Assembly: GCA_039029935.1 (NCBI GenBank)
Contig: JBCCFC010000616.1
Location: forward strand, 1-8,114
Direction of reading: 5' to 3'
DNA length: 8,114 nucleotides
Source of the DNA: G039029935 sp039029935
GTDB taxonomy: Bacteria > Chloroflexota > Anaerolineae > Caldilineales > Caldilineaceae
Below are positions 1-5,106 of this stretch, one piece after another (positions within the stretch are counted from its first letter, which is position 1; the number at the start of each line of letters is the position of its first letter). The translations under genes were made by a program, and so were the position numbers. The notes under the pieces were generated by a model. The model had not been told where the DNA came from, ran no database searches, and worked only from the letters and a program-made list of their open reading frames with translations.

Positions 1-192
1 AGTTGAGGATGGCGTTCCAGTCACAGTTGAGGATGGCGTTCCAGTCACAGTTGAGGATGGCGTTCCAGTCACAGTTGAGGATGGCGTTCCAGTCACAGTT
101 GAGGATGGCGTTCCAGTCCCAGTTGGTGATGATGCGTCTGTCACAGTTGGAGACGGTGTAGGAGTCACAGTTGGTGTCCTTGTGGGTGTACT
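1..192 (-). repeat. 24-bp in-frame tandem repeat (VNTR-like) encoding a Thr/Pro/Ser linker
   Basis: Four identical 24-bp units lie at 1-24, 25-48, 49-72 and 73-96. A fifth at 97-120 differs only at 119. Three diverged units follow at 121-144, 145-168 and 169-192. The unit is a whole number of codons, and each identical copy encodes VTGTPSST on the minus strand. The diverged copies encode VTDASSPT, VTPTPSPT and STPTRTPT. The array continues past the left edge, so the copy number is unknown. Identical copies next to worn ones suggest recent expansion of an older degenerate linker. Such linkers usually act as flexible, possibly glycosylated spacers in secreted proteins. Confidence 0.95.
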
Positions 193-2808
193 TGTCATCA
201 CTGTAGGGGAATGGGTTGGCGTTGATGGTGCTACAGTTGGTATCTGTGTAGGCTGTGGCGACTCCGTTATTATACTCAATGCTTCACTATACTCGCTGCT
301 GATAGATTGTAGCATCTCATCTCTGATGCCCGTTCGTATGGAAACTCCATATGCCGTATTGGGTGTTAAATTTTCAATTAGGAAACGGTCTATTAAAATA
401 TCAAAAACAACATATGTCACAACACTGCTTGCGGTTAATGATGTTTGTTCGAAATTCTCACTCGAAACAACTCGAATAACATAATAACGGTCATCATTCT
501 GATCTGCAATCGATGCCCATCTGAACTCAAAACTGGTACTGGTTACATCAAAAAGTCCTAGACGATCCGGGATGATGAGCTGTGTTTTCTCCCAATCCGG
601 ATCACGCTCTGTAATGTAGGTGGCGACATCTGGACTGGTGATTTCAAGACGATTATAGCTTAGATTCATGCTGATAATTTGTTTAAAATTGACAATCGTA
701 TCATCAATCGACTCTATCTGATTGCCAACCATACTGATTGACCTTAAATTTAGTCTATCGGAAAGCATCTCTACTGGAATATATTGCAGTTGAACTCTAT
801 CAAGAACGATCTTCGACTGCGATTCTGGGAACGACGTAAACAGGCTTTCCGGTGTTGCCTCTGTCATTGGGTTGTTATGAACCGTTATGTGATTCAGCGA
901 ATTCATGTTTCCCACTTCAATAGGAGTTTGAGTGAACAGATTGTGATCGATATATAGTTTTTCGAGTTCCTCTAAGTTCTCGATCTCTGACGGCAATGTC
1001 GTGAGCTGATTATGACTAACTGCAAGCTCAATGAGTTCTGTCAGGCTTGCAATAGCGGATGGCAACACCGCCAGTACATTGCCATCGAGGTCCAACTTTT
1101 CCAACTCAACCAGAAACCCAATCTCGTTTGGAATGGTTGTTAGACCCGTGTCTGTTAAATCTAAGTCATGAAGATTGGTTAAGCTCACAATCATGGTTGG
1201 AAATACACCTAGTTCTTCATTTTGGCCGAGGTCCAATGTTCCCAACTCTTCAAGCTCGCCAAGCTCGTTTGGCAGACTGATCAAATCATTGTCGCTTAAA
1301 TCCAATTCGGCAAGGTCAGTGAGACTGACAATCGTAGAGGGCATCGTTGTTAGCTGATTCTTTTCGAGATTCAACTTCTCTAGGTCTGGTAAAGTGCTAA
1401 TTTCATCTGGAATAACAGTCAAATCATTATCGCTTAAATCCAATTCGGCAAGATTGGTCAAATCGAAAATTGGCGTCGGGAATATAGTGAAATTGTTGCC
1501 ACTCAATGTCAACGTGATGAGTTTCGTCAATTGTTCTAAGTGGAGTTCGTCTGGAATCATAAGCGATTGACTTATGACGGTACGCGCTTGTGCCAAACTG
1601 TCAGACTGCCCATTGTCATCCAAGCGCAACTGGACTAACTCGGTTAAGTTATTGATTTCGGCAGGCAAGGAGCCAACCAAGCCAAAGCCAACCAAGGCCA
1701 GTTCAGTGACACGACCACTACCACAACTAACCGCATCCCAACTACAGGGCGTGTTGGAGGAAAACCAGTTATTAACGACCCAATTTGGTCCCCCCGTACT
1801 GTCATACAACGAAACAAGTGCTTGGCACTCTGCCAACGGTATTTCGCTGACCGCTGAACAATCATAGGTTAAGGTTCTCGTGGATAGCGTTGGGCTATAG
1901 TCACTCCATATCGGATTGGGGTTTGCAGAATGACTGTCGGTCTTTGTGCGTATGCGGATGAAATAATCGGTCCCAGCAGAAAGCCCTGTGATGGTATAGC
2001 TGCTACTCGACTTGCTCACCGTTGTGTGTGTGATTGTATTGGCGATGGCAAAGCCGCTATCAGTGCTGATACCAATCTCATAAAACCCTGTATCTGTCAT
2101 GTACGCTATCGGTGTCAATGCCAGTGCAAGACTCGTGTCAGAGGCGACCGTGACTGTGATGTCTTTGGGTGAGACCGTTTGTGTCTCCGTCCAATCTGGG
2201 TCCCTGGCGTCAAGATAGGCCACCAAGGTTGGGTCTGTCACTTCAATGGCATTGTAGGCAATGTTTACATGGGGTGCTGTCAGCGTTGGGATATTGGTTA
2301 ATGCGATAGGCAGCGTCAAAAGCTGGTTGGCACTTAAGTTTAAGAACCCCAAATTGGATAGCTCACCAATTTCTGGTGGCACACTGGTGATTTTGTTCTT
2401 CCACAGGTCAAGTGCTTCTAATGCAGGTAAATCTTTAATCTGTGGTGGAAGAGGACCACTTAGGTTATTGCCATGAGTGGGGTTGTTAAATGCAAGCGCA
2501 ACCACATGTTCCAATGTTATATGGCAGGAAACACCATACCAATTACAGGCATTTATATCGGATAACCATCCCGTGCGCGTAATCCAATTCTGTCCGTCTG
2601 TGTGGCTATAGAGTCCCCCTAGTGACTCACATTCGGACTGGGGGATTGAAATAACGGATGTACAACTAACGCTGGTTGATGAATGAATTGAGTTACTGGA
2701 AGGCATAGCTGCAGTTGTTGAACTCATCGCCAACACGCCTATCATGGAGATAAGCAAGAACACACCTATACCTATCGGTATAAATGGTAGTAAGGTTTTT
2801 TTTGTCAT
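1..2808 (-). CDS. Secreted modular leucine-rich-repeat / Fn3-like protein, C-terminus beyond window
   Basis: The frame is open for 936 codons from ATG at 2808 to position 1 and has no stop in the window, so the C-terminus is missing. Residues 1 to about 36 are a signal peptide: MTKK, then a long hydrophobic core, then a small-residue region. Two modules of the same design follow. Module 1 has a plant-like LRR N-cap (49-95, Cys49, Cys60, Cys95, CNWYGVSC), about four LRRs, a RDPDW linker (Trp206) and a Fn3-like beta domain (about 212-313). Module 2 has a cap (317-362, LYDSTGGPNW and CSWDAVSC), about twelve LRRs, mostly 23 residues (LxxLxxLDLSxNxLTxxPxxI), a second RDPDW linker (Trp739) and a second Fn3-like domain (about 745-852). 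From about 855 the chain is a Pro/Thr/Ser linker. The expected role is extracellular binding or adhesion; the ligand is unknown. AGAGGT at 2821-2826 lies 12 nt before the start. An in-frame ATG at 2877 would add 23 residues but lies in the hairpin arm and would bury the signal peptide. Confidence 0.9.
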   Translation of the reverse strand, partial: MTKKTLLPFIPIGIGVFLLISMIGVLAMSSTTAAMPSSNSIHSSTSVSCTSVISIPQSECESLGGLYSHTDGQNWITRTGWLSDINACNWYGVSCHITLEHVVALAFNNPTHGNNLSGPLPPQIKDLPALEALDLWKNKITSVPPEIGELSNLGFLNLSANQLLTLPIALTNIPTLTAPHVNIAYNAIEVTDPTLVAYLDARDPDWTETQTVSPKDITVTVASDTSLALALTPIAYMTDTGFYEIGISTDSGFAIANTITHTTVSKSSSSYTITGLSAGTDYFIRIRTKTDSHSANPNPIWSDYSPTLSTRTLTYDCSAVSEIPLAECQALVSLYDSTGGPNWVVNNWFSSNTPCSWDAVSCGSGRVTELALVGFGLVGSLPAEINNLTELVQLRLDDNGQSDSLAQARTVISQSLMIPDELHLEQLTKLITLTLSGNNFTIFPTPIFDLTNLAELDLSDNDLTVIPDEISTLPDLEKLNLEKNQLTTMPSTIVSLTDLAELDLSDNDLISLPNELGELEELGTLDLGQNEELGVFPTMIVSLTNLHDLDLTDTGLTTIPNEIGFLVELEKLDLDGNVLAVLPSAIASLTELIELAVSHNQLTTLPSEIENLEELEKLYIDHNLFTQTPIEVGNMNSLNHITVHNNPMTEATPESLFTSFPESQSKIVLDRVQLQYIPVEMLSDRLNLRSISMVGNQIESIDDTIVNFKQIISMNLSYNRLEITSPDVATYITERDPDWEKTQLIIPDRLGLFDVTSTSFEFRWASIADQNDDRYYVIRVVSSENFEQTSLTASSVVTYVVFDILIDRFLIENLTPNTAYGVSIRTGIRDEMLQSISSEYSEALSIITESPQPTQIPTVAPSTPTHSPTVMTSTPTRTPTVTPTPSPTVTDASSPTGTGTPSSTVTGTPSSTVTGTPSSTVTGTPSSTVTGTPSST
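1281..1452 (-). repeat. Internal DNA-level duplication within the LRR block
   Basis: Positions 1281-1314 and 1419-1452 match at 33 of 34 bases, differing only at 1291 versus 1429. The offset is 138 bp, exactly 46 codons or two 23-residue LRR units. Both segments encode an LRR stretch beginning LAELDLSDNDL. The match shows that the LRR array grew, or was homogenised, in two-repeat steps recently enough to keep synonymous identity. Confidence 0.85.
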
Positions 2809-2820
2809 CGTTGATCTATT

Positions 2821-2826
2821 ACCTCT
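2821..2826 (-). promoter_or_regulatory. Shine-Dalgarno site for the LRR protein
   Basis: AGAGGT on the minus strand lies 12 nt before ATG 2808. The spacing is longer than ideal. It nevertheless supports 2808 over the in-frame ATG at 2877, as does the signal peptide that begins at 2808. Confidence 0.5.
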
Positions 2827-2874
2827 GGTTGTTTGTTGTCTCGGAAAATCAATGTTGTCTTTATAATGAGCAAG

Positions 2875-2991
2875 CATAGCAACCCCGAAAAAATATTTAA
2901 ATATCGTTTAGTAAGCACACCATCATACAACTCGACTTGCACGGAGCGTACTAGCTGAACGATATCTAAATATTTTTTCGGAGTTGCTATG
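2875..2991. repeat. 117-bp long-hairpin element (34-bp inverted repeat arms)
   Basis: The left arm (2875-2908) and right arm (2958-2991) are reverse complements at 32 of 34 positions, separated by a 49-nt loop. Further weak pairing (AGTAAGC 2910-2916 with GCGTACT 2946-2952) extends the stem inward. The arm is AT-rich with an A6/T6 run. No target-site duplication is obvious in the flanks. The element lies between the XRE gene and the LRR gene, and its left end is 67 bp upstream of the LRR start. It could be a small non-autonomous inverted-repeat element (MITE-like) or an RNA hairpin in the LRR leader or the XRE 3' region. The same arm-loop junction recurs at the right end of the window. Confidence 0.8.
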
Positions 2992-3023
2992 ATCTATTGA
3001 TGTGTATTTCAGAAAAACGTAAC

Positions 3024-3065
3024 ACAGACATCCCACCTGTAAAGCACAACGGGCATCCTGCCCGT
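3024..3065. repeat. Pair of related REP-like short palindromes
   Basis: ACGGGCATCCTGCCCGT at 3049-3065 is a perfect 7-bp stem with a 3-nt loop. A weaker relative, ACAGACATCCCACCTGT at 3024-3040, matches it at 12 of 17 positions and keeps only a 4-bp stem. The pair starts 60 nt downstream of the XRE stop. Tandem, slightly diverged GGGCATCCTGCCC palindromes resemble dispersed extragenic palindromes of other genomes. The hairpin could block 3' exonuclease on the XRE message, but there is no U-tract, so it is not a standard intrinsic terminator. Confidence 0.6.
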
Positions 3066-3124
3066 GTTGGTCTAATCCAGAGAATAAATTACTCAGACCC
3101 ACTTCTAGGAAGACGAATCCTTGA

Positions 3125-3544
3125 CTAATGCCCATAAATTTGCTGAACAGCATCGTTACTCAACGATGCGAAAATGGTCTTGATATAATCAAAATCTCCG
3201 TTATCCAGAGCAAGTTGGATGGTGTTTGTAAAATCTTTAATCGCATTGGTGTCTCGCCATGCCTGCACAAAGAGCACATTTTCCTCTGGCGATAAGTCAA
3301 GGGCTTTGCTTAGTAAATATACGCTATTAGTGTCGGGAAAACGACTTTCGTTACACCATTGGCTGAGTGTAGAGGGCGCAACTGGGATCTTTTCTGCTAG
3401 ATCGCATTGTCTAATCTTTTTTGTCTTGATATGGTGTTTAAGTTGAGCCGCCCATGAGTTGAATTGGTGTAATTTTTGCTGAAAACCATTGGGATCGGTT
3501 TGTACAGCCACTTTTGTTTCAATAAGTTCACGCGATGAAGCCAT
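3125..3544 (-). CDS. XRE-type helix-turn-helix DNA-binding protein
   Basis: This 139-residue cytoplasmic protein carries one helix-turn-helix domain of the XRE/Cro-CI type at about residues 33-95. The recognisable pattern is LKHHIKTKKIRQCDLAEK (helices 1-2), APSTLSQWCNE (recognition helix), FPDTNSVYLLSKALDLSPEE (helices 4-5). Residues 1-32 are a polar N-terminal extension. Residues 96-139 are a helical tail that I do not recognise and which may dimerise. The protein is probably a transcriptional regulator with unknown targets. The gene stands alone: the nearest same-strand gene upstream is over 600 bp away, and 316 bp of repeat-rich DNA separate it from the LRR gene. The ATG at 3544 has only a weak purine-rich site (AAAGAG, about 8 nt upstream). 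There is no partner toxin beside it, so an antitoxin role is not supported. Confidence 0.85.
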   Translation of the reverse strand: MASSRELIETKVAVQTDPNGFQQKLHQFNSWAAQLKHHIKTKKIRQCDLAEKIPVAPSTLSQWCNESRFPDTNSVYLLSKALDLSPEENVLFVQAWRDTNAIKDFTNTIQLALDNGDFDYIKTIFASLSNDAVQQIYGH

Positions 3545-3583
3545 GATTTACTCTTTTTTATTAGGATAATTAAAAATGATGTG

Positions 3584-3599
3584 ATAATGATTGGATTAT
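3584..3599. promoter_or_regulatory. Possible operator in the XRE leader
   Basis: ATAAT at 3584-3588 and ATTAT at 3595-3599 form a 5-bp inverted repeat with a 6-nt spacer. It lies between the predicted transcription start (near 3600) and the XRE start codon, where an autorepressor would bind. The stem is short and AT-only, so chance is a real possibility. Confidence 0.2.
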
Positions 3600-3606
3600 G
3601 GTAAAA

Positions 3607-3635
3607 AGTTTAGCGATTATTGTTTATATTGACAA
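3607..3635 (-). promoter_or_regulatory. Putative sigma70-type promoter of the XRE gene
   Basis: On the minus strand, TTGTCA (3630-3635) is followed after 17 nt by TAAACT (3607-3612). The -35 box has one mismatch and the -10 box has two. Transcription would start near 3600, about 55 nt upstream of the ATG. No better pair is apparent in this AT-rich stretch. Confidence 0.4.
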
Positions 3636-3656
3636 ATAGAAGTCTTATGATATACC
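3629..3656 (+). promoter_or_regulatory. Putative divergent plus-strand promoter
   Basis: A perfect -35 box TTGACA (3629-3634) is followed after 16 nt by TATACC (3651-3656). Its -35 overlaps the minus-strand -35 of the XRE promoter. It would fire at about 3663 into the inverted-repeat elements, where there is no plus-strand gene. Any product would therefore be non-coding RNA. AT-rich DNA gives such matches by chance. Confidence 0.25.
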
Positions 3657-3686
3657 TAGTCGATTCCCCAAAATGAGTATACCGAG

Positions 3687-3780
3687 AGCTAGCACAGAGT
3701 TACGTAAATTATGATAGATTAAATACCTCTGGTCACCACTGGTTTTAAACTGTCAAAACTTAGGTGACTCTGTACTAGTA
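3687..3780. mobile_element. MITE-like inverted-repeat element 1 (94 bp)
   Basis: The ends at 3687-3717 and 3750-3780 are inverted repeats matching at 23 of 31 positions. The left end contains CTAGCACAGAGTTAC followed by AAATTATGATAG. The right end, read in reverse complement, begins TACTAGTACAGAGTCAC. The ends are homologous to those of the neighbouring element, and the two share TACTAGTA at 3773-3780. The element is too small to code for anything, so it would depend on a transposase elsewhere. The ends are more diverged than those of element 2, suggesting an older copy. No parent insertion sequence is recognised. Confidence 0.55.
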
Positions 3781-3946
3781 CTCAGTCATGGAAATTATGA
3801 TAGTTTATCGTAGGTCCGGTTACTAACCGGATAATCTTGGTCAGCATACTCAATTTACGGTGAAAAATCGGGTGCTGACAGACTGTCACGTTGGTAGCGA
3901 TGACCTACGGCGAATCTATCATAATTTCGGTGACGCTGTACTAGTA
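3773..3946. mobile_element. MITE-like inverted-repeat element 2 (174 bp) with internal stems
   Basis: The ends at 3773-3803 and 3916-3946 are inverted repeats matching at 26 of 31 positions. Both start TACTAGTAC and end GAAATTATGATAG. Inside, CGTAGGTC (3809-3816) pairs with GACCTACG (3902-3909), GTCAGCA (3840-3846) pairs with TGCTGAC (3873-3879), and CCGGTTACTAACCGG (3816-3830) forms its own hairpin. The whole could fold as a long stem with two side arms. A TA-centred end (GTACTAGTAC) would suit a TA-targeting transposase, but that is a guess. The element could alternatively be a structured RNA repeat. Confidence 0.6.
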
Positions 3947-4157
3947 GCAGCTTGATATACCAAGCTTGTACGAATATTACACTTGTACAAAATACTTTTA
4001 GGGCGCAAATATTCTAACAAAAAAACACAGTAAGCATGCTACATAAGACATGATTTCATTAGTCGTCCAATGCGCTTCATCATACCATAATTCTACCCCA
4101 AATGGGTTCACATCCGCGAGAACTCCTAGATTGCAAAAATAATAGCAAACATAGCCC
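3947..4157. other. Gene-free AT-rich spacer
   Basis: I see no credible coding frame, tRNA or strong terminator here. The only structure is minor: AGCTTG / CAAGCT flanking six bases near 3950-3967, and CTTGTAC occurring twice between 3964 and 3990. The end of the 93-residue gene at 4158 has no clear intrinsic terminator in this stretch. Confidence 0.5.
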
Positions 4158-4439
4158 TCACCTATTATACTTCCGCATAGCTCTCTCTTCCGACGCCACC
4201 TGATTCAACAAGTGCAGTGGCTTTTCACCCTGCGGATAGGTTGCCAATTGCATCATCAACTGACGAAGATTCTCTTGATGGATGGCGCGCATCCGCGTTC
4301 CCCATTCATCCTTTTCACGCGTGGCCGAAGCGGTGACTATATCACAATTCACAGGGCCACCACCCGCAGACAGCGAGCCATTGAACTGCTCCAACAGTTG
4401 TTTTAATTCAGCGGGGTCAAGGTCAATTATGATTTTCAT
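4158..4439 (-). CDS. Small hypothetical protein, 93 aa
   Basis: I do not recognise this protein. It begins MKIIIDLDPAELKQLLEQF, a short beta-like stretch followed by a probable amphipathic helix. A Gly/Ser-rich turn (SLSAGGGP) follows, then a charged, mostly helical C-terminal half rich in Arg, Glu and Gln, ending MRKYNR. There is no signal peptide, membrane segment or cysteine motif, so it is probably cytoplasmic. The start is fixed at ATG 4439 by a strong GGAGGT six bases upstream. An in-frame ATG at 4454 would overlap that site and is unlikely. The gene is separated from the upstream toxin gene by a terminator and has its own promoter candidate, so it is not part of that operon. The clean ribosome site and full frame make it a real gene; the function is open. 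Confidence 0.75.
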   Translation of the reverse strand: MKIIIDLDPAELKQLLEQFNGSLSAGGGPVNCDIVTASATREKDEWGTRMRAIHQENLRQLMMQLATYPQGEKPLHLLNQVASEERAMRKYNR

Positions 4440-4445
4440 ATCTAC

Positions 4446-4451
4446 ACCTCC
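4446..4451 (-). promoter_or_regulatory. Shine-Dalgarno site deciding the start of the 93-aa protein
   Basis: GGAGGT on the minus strand lies six bases before ATG 4439. The alternative ATG at 4454 lies directly at the upstream edge of this motif and cannot use it. Confidence 0.85.
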
Positions 4452-4487
4452 CATATTCCTGAATGAAATCAGTTATTCGTTATCACC

Positions 4488-4496
4488 ACTATAACA
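4488..4496 (-). promoter_or_regulatory. Extended -10 promoter candidate for the 93-aa protein
   Basis: The minus strand reads TGTTATAGT: a TG one base ahead of TATAGT, which differs from TATAAT at one position. No good -35 is visible, which extended -10 promoters tolerate. The leader would be about 40 nt. The protease gene has the closely similar TGTTATACT. Confidence 0.4.
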
Positions 4497-4524
4497 TGAG
4501 AAATGTCGTTTGTAGTTGGTCTTT

Positions 4525-4548
4525 GGTGTGAATTCGCACAGGTGTGAA
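4525..4548. promoter_or_regulatory. Direct repeat GGTGTGAA, possible binding site
   Basis: GGTGTGAA occurs at 4525-4532 and 4541-4548, 16 bp apart (about one and a half helical turns). The first copy lies in the near-palindrome GTGTGAATTCGCAC (4526-4539). The site is about 30 bp upstream of the -10 candidate of the 93-residue gene, where an activator could bind. This is suggestive only. Confidence 0.25.
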
Positions 4549-4600
4549 GTGGTAAATGCAGTACGTGAGTGAAGTAAGATAGATGCAGCATACTCGTTAT

Positions 4601-4643
4601 AAAAAAGGGGTAATTTTATGGTGAAACCATGAAATTACCCCTT
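4601..4643 (-). terminator. Intrinsic terminator of the toxin-antitoxin operon
   Basis: A 12-bp stem pairs 4605-4616 with 4632-4643 (AAGGGGTAATTT / AAATTACCCCTT). A further 5-bp ATGGT/ACCAT continues it around a 3-nt loop. On the minus strand the stem runs straight into six T residues (4606-4601). It lies about 58 nt beyond the toxin stop. The plus-strand side lacks a T run, so termination is expected mainly for the minus strand. Confidence 0.9.
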
Positions 4644-4701
4644 CTTATGTTCAAGTACTATTGTTGATATATCGACGGAAAAGTAACGAAAAATATAGAC
4701 A

Positions 4702-5106
4702 TTAGGTAAACGGATTGAACAAATCAATACCACAATTCTCAAAATCTTTGACGTTGCGTGTAACGATGGTGTAGTTGTGGATGGCAGCGGTACTCGCAAT
4801 CAGTATATCAGCCTGTCCATGTACACGCCCCTTACTTGCCAGCTGACCACGTAACTGCCCAGCATGATGGGCAATTTCAGGTGTGATAGGCAAAATTTCA
4901 CATCTTGTTTGCAGAAAGCTATCAAACCATCGCTCAATCTTGGGTTTGGGACGCCAAGCCAATCCGTAACGAATTTCCTCCAAGGTGATGACACTAATTC
5001 GCAAGGTGGTTTGTGAGGAAATCCATGTGATTACACCCGCATTTGGTTTCGGACGAGCAAGTTCACTGATGATATTCGTGTCACATAGATGGAGTTTATC
5101 AGTCAC
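4702..5106 (-). CDS. vapC: VapC-type PIN-domain ribonuclease toxin
   Basis: This 134-residue protein is a complete single PIN domain of usual VapC length. The acidic metal-binding residues are visible: Asp9 in LCDTNIISEL, Glu44 in TLEEIRYG, Asp100 in GQADILIAST and Asp121 in TRNVKDFEN. Family members are Mg-dependent ribonucleases that cleave RNA, often tRNA, and are held inactive by the antitoxin. The start is GTG at 5106, with GGAGGT five bases upstream. This start overlaps the antitoxin stop by 8 bases (GTGACTGA), typical of translational coupling. The frame stays open to an ATG at 5241, but those 45 extra residues lie inside the antitoxin gene and precede the fold. All key residues are present, so the toxin is probably active. 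The target RNA cannot be told from sequence. It is closest in style to FitB-like PIN proteins. Confidence 0.93.
   Translation of the reverse strand: MTDKLHLCDTNIISELARPKPNAGVITWISSQTTLRISVITLEEIRYGLAWRPKPKIERWFDSFLQTRCEILPITPEIAHHAGQLRGQLASKGRVHGQADILIASTAAIHNYTIVTRNVKDFENCGIDLFNPFT

Noticed and set aside
1..120. CRISPR array
   Set aside because: The 24-bp units are directly adjacent with no unique spacers and stay in frame with a secreted protein linker.
2809..2877. N-terminal extension of the LRR protein from ATG 2877
   Set aside because: That ATG is part of the palindromic arm, and the added polar residues would precede a normal signal peptide that begins at 2808.
2860..2890. Strong promoter for the LRR gene
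   Set aside because: A TATAAA-like box exists on the minus strand near 2861-2866, but no acceptable -35 lies at the right distance, so I did not list it.
2923..3153. Minus-strand open frame of 76 residues downstream of the XRE gene
   Set aside because: It runs through the REP-like palindromes and into the loop of the long-hairpin element, has no good ribosome site, and its product has no domain character.
3125..3544. XRE protein as an antitoxin or phage repressor
   Set aside because: No toxin, integrase or other phage gene lies beside it, and its C-terminal tail matches no repressor domain I know.
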